A stretch of DNA of 64,000 nucleotides. It comes from Brumimicrobium ulvae (GTDB lineage: Bacteria; Bacteroidota; Bacteroidia; Flavobacteriales_D; Crocinitomicaceae). The notes below the pieces were generated by a model. That model was not told where the DNA came from and ran no database searches. It was given only the letters and a program-made list of their open reading frames with translations. Position 1 is the first letter of the stretch, and each line of letters begins with the position of its first letter. The position numbers and the translations under genes are program-made. Shown in pieces: positions 1 to 7,639 of the stretch. The DNA lies in assembly GCF_947504225.1 (NCBI RefSeq), contig NZ_CANNGT010000005.1, positions 1 to 64,000 on the forward strand, given 5' to 3'.

Positions 1-243
1 GGGATCTATAATCCCAAGTTTTCAAAACTTTCAAGCGGATGAAAAAAGAAAAAAGACCAATGTTCTGAAAGAACATAAGGGTTTTACTCGGAATTCGGAG
101 TCCAAAGGGATCTATAATCCCAAGTTTTCAAAACTTTCAAGCGGATGAAAAAAGAAAAAAGACCAATGTTCTGAAAGAACATAGGGGTTTTACTCGGAAT
201 TCGGAGCTCAAAGGGATCTTTAATCCCAAGTTTGCAAAACTGT
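1..243. repeat. 106-bp tandem direct repeat, two full copies plus a partial third
   Basis: Positions 1-106 and 107-212 are nearly identical; they differ at a single base in the middle (aaggg/agggg near 77/183) and at the junction (tccaaa/ctcaaa). A third copy starts at 213 and decays after about 30 bases. Each unit carries three short palindromes: gggat-ctata-atccc, aagtttt-c-aaaactt and tgttct-gaa-agaaca. The period is not a multiple of three and no reading frame runs through all copies without changing, so it is not a protein repeat. The array touches the window edge, so more copies may lie upstream. Function unknown. Confidence 0.9.
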
Positions 244-312
244 CTTGAAATAGAATTGTCACTCAAATTATTACCTTTATCTTCGATAGACATAAAATTC
301 AAAGAACAAAAA

Positions 313-657
313 ATGAGAACAACGATCCTTCTTGCAACACTTTTATTTGTAACATTTCTTGCGAGCAGTTGTAAAAAGTGCAATAACGAAAATCCCACTG
401 CTCGTATTTTAAATAACGGAACTTCTAGTGTGGATATGCAAATTACAGCTTCGGATGGGAGTGTTGTTACGATATTTGAGTTAGCCAAAGATGGAATTCA
501 CCCCTCCAAAGAATACACATCGGGATCTACAACCATTCAGTATACTATTGAAGGTGTTGAGCAAACAGACGTTTTTACGTTGAATACTTGCACCAGTTAT
601 GACATTACAATTAATAGCAATAACGAAATCGTACTTTTTTCACAAGAGAAAAAATAA
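313..657 (+). CDS. small lipoprotein, unknown function
   Basis: A 114-residue protein beginning MRTTILLATLLFVTFLASSC, a lipoprotein signal peptide with Cys20 as the likely acylated residue, followed by KKCNNEN. I chose the ATG at 313 rather than the upstream in-frame ATG at 232 because only the former puts the signal peptide at the N terminus and because 232 lies in the edge of the tandem repeat. The mature part is short, with beta-type alternation and two further cysteines (in KKCNN and in LNTCTSY). It has no motif I recognise. It probably sits in the periplasm or outer membrane. It is a single gene, closed by the bidirectional terminator at 724-751. Confidence 0.7.
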   Translation: MRTTILLATLLFVTFLASSCKKCNNENPTARILNNGTSSVDMQITASDGSVVTIFELAKDGIHPSKEYTSGSTTIQYTIEGVEQTDVFTLNTCTSYDITINSNNEIVLFSQEKK

Positions 658-723
658 AAGAATTCATTTTTATGAGCGCTTTAGCACCTTTCATTGGGGA
701 AGAGGATCATTAAACAGCAATAA

Positions 724-751
724 AAAAGCCTCACTATTGAGTGAGGCTTTT
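724..751. terminator. bidirectional intrinsic terminator
   Basis: An 11-bp perfect stem (aaaagcctcac / gtgaggctttt) with a 6-base loop and A/T tracts on both sides. It lies between the convergent lipoprotein gene and trxA and can serve both. Confidence 0.85.
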
Positions 752-775
752 AAAATGTTATGTGAAAGATGCTGA

Positions 776-1093
776 TTACATAATCGCTTCTAACTTACTA
801 ACTAATTGCTCTTTTGGAACAGCTCCAATAGATTTATCTGCAACTTCCCCATTCTTGATAAAAAGAACTGTTGGAATGTTACGTACACCAAACTTTGCTG
901 AAACTCCAGGGTTAGAATCTACATCTACTTTACCGATAATTGCTTTTCCTTCAAATTCATTGTGCATTTCATCGATAACTGGACCGATTAATCTACAAGG
1001 TCCACACCATTCAGCCCAAAAGTCTACTACTACTGGTTTATCTGATTTCATTACGATTTCATCAAAGTTCGCATCTGTTATTTCTACTGCCAT
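776..1093 (-). CDS. trxA: thioredoxin
   Basis: A 105-residue protein, the normal length for a thioredoxin. The redox motif WCGPC is at residues 29-33 and the cis-proline (RNIPT) at Pro74. The surrounding VDFWAEWCGPC and PTVLFIKNG segments are typical. It has no signal peptide, so it is a cytosolic disulfide reductase acting for example on ribonucleotide reductase and peroxiredoxins through thioredoxin reductase. It is transcribed alone, ending in the terminator at 724-751. The start is well set by MAVEITDANF. Confidence 0.97.
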   Translation of the reverse strand: MAVEITDANFDEIVMKSDKPVVVDFWAEWCGPCRLIGPVIDEMHNEFEGKAIIGKVDVDSNPGVSAKFGVRNIPTVLFIKNGEVADKSIGAVPKEQLVSKLEAIM

Positions 1094-1241
1094 AATTATT
1101 TGTTATTTCTGGTTTATTATTATTTTCTTGTTCTATTCTGTAAACAGTTTATAAATATAATTGTTCATCCTCAGTTTATCAAACTTTTTGCCAACTGTAA
1201 TTTCGCGACACTTTGTCATTGAAAGACAATAAGAAATGCTG

Positions 1242-3032
1242 TTAACTGTCTATAAGTCCCATTTTACGGAGTAAAAAGCTAGCGTTCATGTTTTTTGCCA
1301 CCCCGTTACGAATACAATAATCAAAGGAAATATCATCGCCATTTATTTCTGTGTCAAAATATTTATTGACCACACTGCTATATACATTCGCCAATTGGGT
1401 GAGTGATAAATCGTGAGTAGCAATAATTCCTCTTGCTTGTAGTTGATTTAGTTTTTGTAAAAACTTTGCTGACCCTTCTTCTTTGTCTTTCGAATTGGTT
1501 CCTTTTAAGATTTCATCCAAAATGATAAATACTTGCTCACCTCTTTCAATTGCATCAACAATAAAACGCAACCTCAATAGTTCTGCATGAAAATATGATG
1601 TTTCATCTTTTAAGTCATCACTGGTTCGCATGCTTGAGTAGAGTTTCATATCTGGGAAAATAAATTCAGATGCCATAACGTGGAATCCTGCTCTTGCTAA
1701 CATTAAATTGACTCCAATACTGCGTAAGAATGTACTTTTTCCTGCCATATTTGGACCGGTAACAATTGCGAATTGTTCGGTAGGTGCTAGGTTGAAATCA
1801 TTACTGACCAATTTCTTCAATGGAATAATAGGGTGTCCTAAGTTAATCAGTTTAATTTCTCCGTTTGATGATTCTGTCAATTGGGGAACAGTCGTGTTTT
1901 CTTTAAAGTTAAATCTAAAGTTTGCTCCGCTGATTAAACTTTCCATTTCGTAGACTATATCTTCCCATTTCTGAACATGAGCAGAGTAATTGTTTTTCCA
2001 CTTTTTCATTTTAATTAAGAGGCGTAAGTCCCAAGCGAAGAAAAAATTTAAAACGATAGCCACCAAAATATTATCTCTAAACTCGGCTTCTTTTACTAAC
2101 TTGGATAACTCTGTTAAACCCTGCTTTGCGTTCTTTTCTTCTTGAAATAAAATGGTGTAATATTCCGAGAGTAACTCTGATGTAAAGTCTTCTTTCTCCA
2201 TGATGGATAATTGATTGCGCATAGCCTCAATACGTTTACCTACTTTAGATAAAGATTTGTGTAAACGATTGCTTGTTTTTAAGGCTTGGCGAATGGGCAA
2301 CAATACCAGAACCAACCCAAGTGTAAATTGAATCCCATTGATGAAGTCAAAATAATAGGCTATGCTAATTCCAAAGGCGATTATGGGCAATATGAAGCGC
2401 ATGCTGTTCATCCATGATTGAACAGGGTACTCTTCTGTATTAAGTGTAGTGATGCTAACCTCTGTAGCTTCTTTTTCTAGAGAACTTCCGTGGGCTAAAT
2501 AATTCTGATACCATTCATTCTTCGACGAAAGCTCATCAATGGCCTCAGCACTTTTTAGAGGAGCGTTGGTTCCGTTAAGCAATCTTTCAACCAAGGTTTC
2601 TTCTCCCTTTTTTGTAACCGTTCTGTTGAAAAATTGAAAGAAACTTCCCTTTCCAAAGATGTCCATATCATAACTGAAAGAATGATTAGGATTGATATAT
2701 TCCTTCCCATCATCAAAATTCGAGAAATCATGTTGACTGGCTTTAATCTCATCTTCATTGATGCGAATCAAGGCTTTCACATAGTTCAATTGATCGGTGT
2801 TTTCAGCGCTTTTTCGAACAAACACTAAAAACAATACTACTGTTGCAATTATACCGAGTGCAGAAAACCCACCATATGGATAGGTGAGATAGGCCAAAAT
2901 ACCAATTGATAAAAAGGAGATCAGCCTTACAAAAACCCAAATTTTAGCGCGTTGTGAATACTTCTTTAGTTCTAAAGCGAGTATTTCTAATCGTTTTTTA
3001 TAAAATGCTGTTGAATAATTTTCTTTTGTCAT
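1242..3032 (-). CDS. membrane-anchored MutS-family ATPase
   Basis: 596 residues. The C-terminal third is a MutS ATPase domain with Walker A (GPNMAGKST, 426-434), Walker B (VFIILDE, 501-507) and the His540 loop (IATHDLS). The segment around 125-155 (DIFGKGSFFQFFNRTVTKKG) resembles the start of the MutS core domain. The mismatch-recognition domain I and connector domain II are missing. Instead there are hydrophobic stretches at about 31-50 and 56-72, and another pair at about 212-246, which should anchor it in the inner membrane. It is not the canonical mismatch repair MutS; this MutS-related family is widespread in Bacteroidota and its role is unclear. It stands alone, divergent from the exporter gene at 3067. 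Confidence 0.9.
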   Translation of the reverse strand: MTKENYSTAFYKKRLEILALELKKYSQRAKIWVFVRLISFLSIGILAYLTYPYGGFSALGIIATVVLFLVFVRKSAENTDQLNYVKALIRINEDEIKASQHDFSNFDDGKEYINPNHSFSYDMDIFGKGSFFQFFNRTVTKKGEETLVERLLNGTNAPLKSAEAIDELSSKNEWYQNYLAHGSSLEKEATEVSITTLNTEEYPVQSWMNSMRFILPIIAFGISIAYYFDFINGIQFTLGLVLVLLPIRQALKTSNRLHKSLSKVGKRIEAMRNQLSIMEKEDFTSELLSEYYTILFQEEKNAKQGLTELSKLVKEAEFRDNILVAIVLNFFFAWDLRLLIKMKKWKNNYSAHVQKWEDIVYEMESLISGANFRFNFKENTTVPQLTESSNGEIKLINLGHPIIPLKKLVSNDFNLAPTEQFAIVTGPNMAGKSTFLRSIGVNLMLARAGFHVMASEFIFPDMKLYSSMRTSDDLKDETSYFHAELLRLRFIVDAIERGEQVFIILDEILKGTNSKDKEEGSAKFLQKLNQLQARGIIATHDLSLTQLANVYSSVVNKYFDTEINGDDISFDYCIRNGVAKNMNASFLLRKMGLIDS

Positions 3033-3053
3033 CTTCTGTCAATATTCTAATTC

Positions 3054-3061
3054 TATCTTTG
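3054..3061 (+). promoter_or_regulatory. -7 promoter element TATCTTTG just before the DMT gene
   Basis: An exact match to the Bacteroidota -7 consensus TAnnTTTG. It ends only five bases before the ATG at 3067, so the transcript would start at or within a few bases of the start codon (leaderless). No TTG lies at the ideal distance upstream; the nearest is at 3026-3028. Confidence 0.45.
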
Positions 3062-3066
3062 CCCAA

Positions 3067-3981
3067 ATGAACAAAGGAATCCTGTATATGATACTTTCTG
3101 GACTTTGCTACATTGTAGTAAATGTCTTGGTAAAGATTTTGGGTCAAGGCCCTGATCAAACCATCATTTCAGGTTTACAAAAATACCCAATCCCTGAAAT
3201 AATCCTATTTAGATCGATCATAACATTTGTGATTTGTTATGCAGTAATCAAAAGTAAAGGAATTCCACTGTTTGGAAATAATAAGAAATGGTTGGTAATA
3301 AGAGGGGTGACAGGGACAATAGCTCTAACCTTATATTTTTATACGCTTAATCATTTGCCCATTGCCATAGCAGCAACGATTCAATATTTGAGTCCAATAT
3401 TTACAGTGCTTTTGGCCATTTTTATTTTAAAAGAACGAGTGAAATTGATTCAAGGCTTATTTTTCCTCATTGCATTTCTTGGAATCGTTTTTATCAGTTT
3501 TTCAAAGTATTTGAGCGAAGATGAATCAATATCAATGATAAATCCTTGGTGGATTGTAGTAGGAATATGTTCCGCCGCCTTTGCGGGTATGGCCTATAAT
3601 GCCATTGCGAAGTGCCGCTATACAGATGCTCCGATTACAGTGGTTTTTTATTTTCCTTTGATCGCTATTCCTATCATGGCTATATTAACTGCTTTTGAAT
3701 ATGTTGTTCCTCAGGGGAAGGAGTGGGGGATTGTTCTGGTCATCGGTGTGTTTACTCATATTGCACAAATTTTTGCTACCAGATCTTTGCATTCTGCCAA
3801 TACTGCAACGGTTACACCTTTCAAATATTTGGGTTCTATTTATGCTTTCGTATTGGGCTTGTTTTTATTCGACGAAGTACTTTCTTTATACGCCATTGCA
3901 GGAATGTTCTTAATTATCGTGGGTGTACTTGGAAATACCTACTATAGAGCACGAACGATTAAAAAAAGTGGTCAGGTTTAG
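3067..3981 (+). CDS. EamA/DMT-family membrane transporter
   Basis: 304 residues with ten predicted hydrophobic helices arranged as two EamA halves (about 1-140 and 165-297), the usual drug/metabolite transporter layout and length. The motif IAATIQYLSPIFTVLLAIFI in the first half and NTATVTPFKYLGSIYAFVLG in the second are the characteristic end-of-repeat segments of the family. It is likely an inner-membrane exporter of small metabolites; the substrate cannot be told from sequence. The start codon follows a -7 box by five bases. Confidence 0.9.
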   Translation: MNKGILYMILSGLCYIVVNVLVKILGQGPDQTIISGLQKYPIPEIILFRSIITFVICYAVIKSKGIPLFGNNKKWLVIRGVTGTIALTLYFYTLNHLPIAIAATIQYLSPIFTVLLAIFILKERVKLIQGLFFLIAFLGIVFISFSKYLSEDESISMINPWWIVVGICSAAFAGMAYNAIAKCRYTDAPITVVFYFPLIAIPIMAILTAFEYVVPQGKEWGIVLVIGVFTHIAQIFATRSLHSANTATVTPFKYLGSIYAFVLGLFLFDEVLSLYAIAGMFLIIVGVLGNTYYRARTIKKSGQV

Positions 3982-4060
3982 TGTGAATTGACAAAAGTGA
4001 TAAAAGTCATACTTATTCTTTATTCTGTCATGCCTTTAATTTATTATATTCGTAGCAGAA

Positions 4061-4429
4061 ATGAAAAGGATAATATCCATAGCGTTACTTTCAATATTGT
4101 TGAGCTACTCGTTCAATCAAGTAGGTGTTTTTATTGAATACGTTTCGGATATTGAAACATTTACTGAGTTGTATTGTGAAAATAAAGACAAACCGGAAAT
4201 GCAATGTGATGGTAAGTGTCACCTGGCGGATCAATTAGCAGAGAACGAAGAACAGAAACAGAGAAAAGAAGTTACTTCACCGACTGAAATTATCCTTTAT
4301 TTCTCGCCTTCAAATGTAGAGGTAAGTGAAGAAAAAGAATTCTGTATTGAGAGAAAATTTAATTTCTATTATAATCCGAACTTAAGTGACGGAGCAGCAT
4401 CACTCATTTTTCAACCACCTCAGGTATAA
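4061..4429 (+). CDS. small Cys-rich membrane-anchored protein of a metal locus (CxGKC motif)
   Basis: 122 residues: one N-terminal hydrophobic segment (about 3-27) and then a conserved-looking cysteine block, Cys39-ENKDKPEMQ-Cys49-DG-Lys-Cys53-His54. From memory, small Bacteroidota proteins with this CxNKxKPxxxCxGKCxL pattern often sit beside metal TonB-dependent receptors, which fits here. The three cysteines and one histidine make a plausible copper or other soft-metal site on the periplasmic face. It is the first gene of a co-directional set with the Met/His lipoprotein (4570) and the OprC-like receptor (5435). A -7-like box TATATTCG (one mismatch) sits at 4045-4052, close to the ATG. Function is inferred only. 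Confidence 0.75.
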   Translation: MKRIISIALLSILLSYSFNQVGVFIEYVSDIETFTELYCENKDKPEMQCDGKCHLADQLAENEEQKQRKEVTSPTEIILYFSPSNVEVSEEKEFCIERKFNFYYNPNLSDGAASLIFQPPQV

Positions 4430-4569
4430 TTTTTCTAATCGCAAGCAGTGTTTAAGCGGAGTATTTGCATACTTCATAATTACTGCTACCCCAAATTATT
4501 ATTAAAATCCATCAGTCCTTTGAAAACAAGGGGATTCGTATGGGCTATACATTATTAAAAATTAGAAAA

Positions 4570-5370
4570 ATGAAAAAGATATTGATATTATCATTAGCTG
4601 GTGCTTTTGTGTTTGCATCATGTAAAAAAGACAAAACAGATGAGCCAACAACTGGAGGGACAGCACCTGTGAGTGAATATACCTTGTTAAAGAAAGATAC
4701 TACTGCTAATGATTTAGTGGTTGAATTATATGCAAAAACAGAAACTATCGAGGTTGGTTATGCAAAACTATATGTGAAGGTAAAGAATTTCGCTGGAGAT
4801 GCGATTGAAAATGCAACGCTTGCATTTATGCCAGAAATGGATATGGGAAATATGCAGCACAGCAGTCCTTTAGAGCAGCCAGTATTTAATTCTAACACGA
4901 AAATGTATGAAGGTATGGTTGTGTTTACAATGCATTCAGGATTGGGAGATTGGACTTTGGATGTTGATGTAAACGGAGAAATCGTAACTTTTCCGGTGAA
5001 TGTCTTAGATTCACAAACAGGGACCAAGTATGTTGGATCTTATACTGGGACTGATGCTGAAAAGTACATTGTAACGCTAGTAAAACCATTTGATTGGAAA
5101 GTCGGGATGAACGCTGTTTCTATCATGGTGCATAAGAAAGAATCAATGATGTCGTTTCCTGCTGTAGACAATTTCACCATTGAAATGGATCCACAAATGA
5201 TTTCAATGGGGCACGGTTCTCCAAATAACACCTCTCCAATTAGCGTTGGAAATGGTTACTATGAAGGTCAAGTAAATTACACAATGACTGGAGATTGGAG
5301 GTTGAACTTTCTACTGATGAGTGCCGGAGATACAATTGTTGAAAATGCTTATATAGACATTCTGTTTTAA
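4570..5370 (+). CDS. Met/His-rich lipoprotein with two FixH/YtkA-like domains
   Basis: 266 residues; MKKILILSLAGAFVFASC gives a lipoprotein signal with Cys18, which is why the ATG at 4570 is preferred over 4540. The mature protein has two similar beta domains, each with a Met/His cluster followed by YEGxVxxTM and a DW-(T/R)-L segment: cluster one at 87-97 (MPEMDMGNMQH) and cluster two at 206-215 (MDPQMISMGH). This matches the FixH/YtkA-like fold. Methionine and histidine clusters of this type are typical of periplasmic copper carriers. Its place just before an OprC-type copper receptor suggests it accepts or hands on copper; that is inference. Confidence 0.8.
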   Translation: MKKILILSLAGAFVFASCKKDKTDEPTTGGTAPVSEYTLLKKDTTANDLVVELYAKTETIEVGYAKLYVKVKNFAGDAIENATLAFMPEMDMGNMQHSSPLEQPVFNSNTKMYEGMVVFTMHSGLGDWTLDVDVNGEIVTFPVNVLDSQTGTKYVGSYTGTDAEKYIVTLVKPFDWKVGMNAVSIMVHKKESMMSFPAVDNFTIEMDPQMISMGHGSPNNTSPISVGNGYYEGQVNYTMTGDWRLNFLLMSAGDTIVENAYIDILF

Positions 5371-5385
5371 TCAGTATGCAATTTT

Positions 5386-5418
5386 AAACCTCGTTTTTTT
5401 TAATCGAAAACGAGGTTT
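5386..5418 (+). terminator. intergenic hairpin between lipoprotein and receptor genes (possible attenuator)
   Basis: Perfect 12-bp stem aaacctcgtttt / aaaacgaggttt with a 10-base U-rich loop, followed by a short T run. It lies in the 64-bp gap between two co-directional genes, so it may partly stop transcription, protect upstream mRNA, or separate two units. Confidence 0.6.
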
Positions 5419-5434
5419 TATTAAAACAATTGAA

Positions 5435-7438
5435 ATGAAGAAATCACTCTTTTTTTTAACGCTGGTTGTAACCAGTGGGGTTGTTTTTTCTCAAGACGAT
5501 ACTTTGACTTCTGCTCAAAACTATAAGGAGATAGTTATTCAAGGTCAAAAGAAAAAAAACAAAGACAAAACAGCATTACAACTTCAAGCGTCAACAGATA
5601 AACTGCTGAGTACAACACCAGGAATAACATTGATAAAGCGTGGAAACTTTGCGTTAGAACCAACAATTAGAGGCCTGAATGCAGGGCAAATCAACACGAC
5701 GATTGATGGTATGCAAATGTTTGGGGCATGTACTGACCGTATGGATCCAATTAGTTCGTATATCGAACCCACGAATCTTGAAAAAATACAATTGAGTACC
5801 AACTTAGATGAAGGACAAACAGGAAGCGCTATTGGTGGAGGAATCAACTTTGCCTTAATGAAAGCGCAATTGGGTGCCCCAGCGAAGTTTAGTGGTAAAA
5901 TAGGAGTAGGCTACCAAACCAATGCCAATAACATTCAGACTTTAGGTACTTTTCAACACAGTACAAAACGCTGGGCGTTATTGGTGAATGGAATTTATCG
6001 GAAAGCAGATAATTATCATGCCGCAAATCGTAAGGAAGTTTTGTTCTCTCAGTTTGAAAAATGGAATGCTGGTGCAAACTTAATGATTGCCTTAAACGAG
6101 AAAAATAGACTTGCTTTAGACTATATTCAAGATGAAGGATACGATATTGGTTATCCTGCTTTGACTATGGACGTTGGATTTGCTAAGGCATATATTTCTG
6201 CTCTAACCCATACGTTTGAAAACAGTTCGAATGTGCTAAGGCGTATTGAAACCAAATTGTTTTTCAACTTTATTGATCACGCAATGGACGATACCAAGCG
6301 TCCTGCTGAATTGGTGCCTATGCACATGGATATGCCTGGAACTTCCCGCACTTTCGGTATGTATAGTAAAGCAAAACTGATGATTGGAGCTAAGCATTTA
6401 GTTTCCTTGCAAGTGAACGCTTTTCAAAATGATTTACATGCAGAAATGACCATGTATCCTGATGTTGGTTCTGAAATGTTTATGCTGACGATTCCAGATG
6501 GTCAACGCAGAACTATCGGGTTAACTCTTGCAGATAAGTGGTTGGTGAATGCTAAGTTTAAAGTTTCTTACGGAGGAAGACTTGAGATTAACTTGTCTGA
6601 TATTACCACTGAAATAGGTCATCAAACCTTAACTAGTTTTTATAGTGGAGATGCATTTCAAACAAGGTTGACTGGGAATGTGTTTGCACAGGTTGAGTAT
6701 AAAATAAACGAAAAGCATGGTCTATTTGGTGGGGTAAGTTATGGACAACGTGGGCCTTCTTTACAAGAACTCTATGGTTTTTACCTATTCAATCGTGTAG
6801 ATAATCATGATTATCTTGGAAATCCTGATATTTTAAATGAAGCGGCATTAAATGCAAATTTGGGGATGAGCTTTAAGTATGAGCAATTGGCCATTTCAGC
6901 AGAAGTTTTTGCGAACTCATTCTCCAATTATATCACAGGTTTGGTTATTCCGGCCTATAGCAATATGACCATCGGGGCAGATGGAGTAAAGCAATTTGAT
7001 AATATTCCGGGTGCATTATTGACTGGCGGGGAAGTAAGTTTTAAATGGCAGCCCATTCAGCGTTTGTCACTGCAGTCTGTGAATAGCTATAGCTACGGTG
7101 TAGATGATGATGGTGGATATTTGCCTTATATTCCTCCATTCAAATCTGTAAACTCAGCCGTGTATGATTTAAAAGGATATAAAATTCGATTAGAGCATGT
7201 TGGTGCCTTCGCTCAAAACAATGTAGATACCGAGCGCTATGGTGAACACACAACTCCAGCGTTTAACTTAATGAATATTGGCGTTCATAAGCACTTTCAG
7301 CTAAAAGAAACGAAATCGTTACATGCTGAGCTTGGAATAGAAAATGTTTTTGATACGCCCTACTACGAACATCTTGACGTGATGAAAATACAACGTCAAG
7401 GGGTGAATCTCGTGATGAAAGTCACATTTGTTTTTTAG
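5435..7438 (+). CDS. OprC/NosA-type TonB-dependent copper receptor
   Basis: 667 residues: signal peptide (1-19, ending VVFSQ), plug domain (about 45-150) and 22-strand barrel ending in the aromatic MKVTFVF. The plug carries GACTDRMDP, giving Cys99-xxx-Met103, and the barrel carries DHAMDD, giving His282-x-Met284. This reproduces the CxxxM...HxM copper site of Pseudomonas OprC (Cys143, Met147, His323, Met325 there), with nearly the same spacing (183 versus 180 residues). A further Met-rich run, PMHMDM at 295-300, lies close by. It should import ionic copper across the outer membrane using TonB energy, possibly from the exbB-exbD-tonB operon at 50494. It has no SusD partner or carboxypeptidase-like N-terminal domain. 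Confidence 0.9.
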   Translation: MKKSLFFLTLVVTSGVVFSQDDTLTSAQNYKEIVIQGQKKKNKDKTALQLQASTDKLLSTTPGITLIKRGNFALEPTIRGLNAGQINTTIDGMQMFGACTDRMDPISSYIEPTNLEKIQLSTNLDEGQTGSAIGGGINFALMKAQLGAPAKFSGKIGVGYQTNANNIQTLGTFQHSTKRWALLVNGIYRKADNYHAANRKEVLFSQFEKWNAGANLMIALNEKNRLALDYIQDEGYDIGYPALTMDVGFAKAYISALTHTFENSSNVLRRIETKLFFNFIDHAMDDTKRPAELVPMHMDMPGTSRTFGMYSKAKLMIGAKHLVSLQVNAFQNDLHAEMTMYPDVGSEMFMLTIPDGQRRTIGLTLADKWLVNAKFKVSYGGRLEINLSDITTEIGHQTLTSFYSGDAFQTRLTGNVFAQVEYKINEKHGLFGGVSYGQRGPSLQELYGFYLFNRVDNHDYLGNPDILNEAALNANLGMSFKYEQLAISAEVFANSFSNYITGLVIPAYSNMTIGADGVKQFDNIPGALLTGGEVSFKWQPIQRLSLQSVNSYSYGVDDDGGYLPYIPPFKSVNSAVYDLKGYKIRLEHVGAFAQNNVDTERYGEHTTPAFNLMNIGVHKHFQLKETKSLHAELGIENVFDTPYYEHLDVMKIQRQGVNLVMKVTFVF

Positions 7439-7441
7439 ATA

Positions 7442-7475
7442 AAAATAAGCTCCGATTAAGTTCGGAGCTTATTTT
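7442..7475 (+). terminator. intrinsic terminator of the copper receptor gene
   Basis: Perfect 14-bp stem (aaaataagctccga / tcggagcttatttt) with a 6-base loop, three bases after the receptor stop codon. Confidence 0.9.
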
Positions 7476-7639
7476 AAGTGTTTTCTTCTATACTTTTTGA
7501 TTTTATAGACAGATGAATGTTTGATTTAATAAGCTACAGAGTCTGTTGTATTTTGAGAAAATATCTTTTATAACCTTCTCGAAAATCATTTTTAAACTTT
7601 TTAAATTGTTAAAGTACAGTCTGCAAAATAAGGTAGGAC

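Noticed and set aside
1-243. CRISPR array
   Set aside because: The repeated unit is 106 bp, is directly tandem with no unique spacers and has only two full copies; no cas genes are seen.
84-488. 134-codon minus-strand reading frame over the tandem repeat
   Set aside because: It crosses the repeat array and the opposite strand of the lipoprotein gene, has no motif, and its period does not fit codons.
741-1154. 137-codon plus-strand frame opposite thioredoxin
   Set aside because: It is the antisense of trxA, begins in a terminator hairpin and shows no protein-like features.
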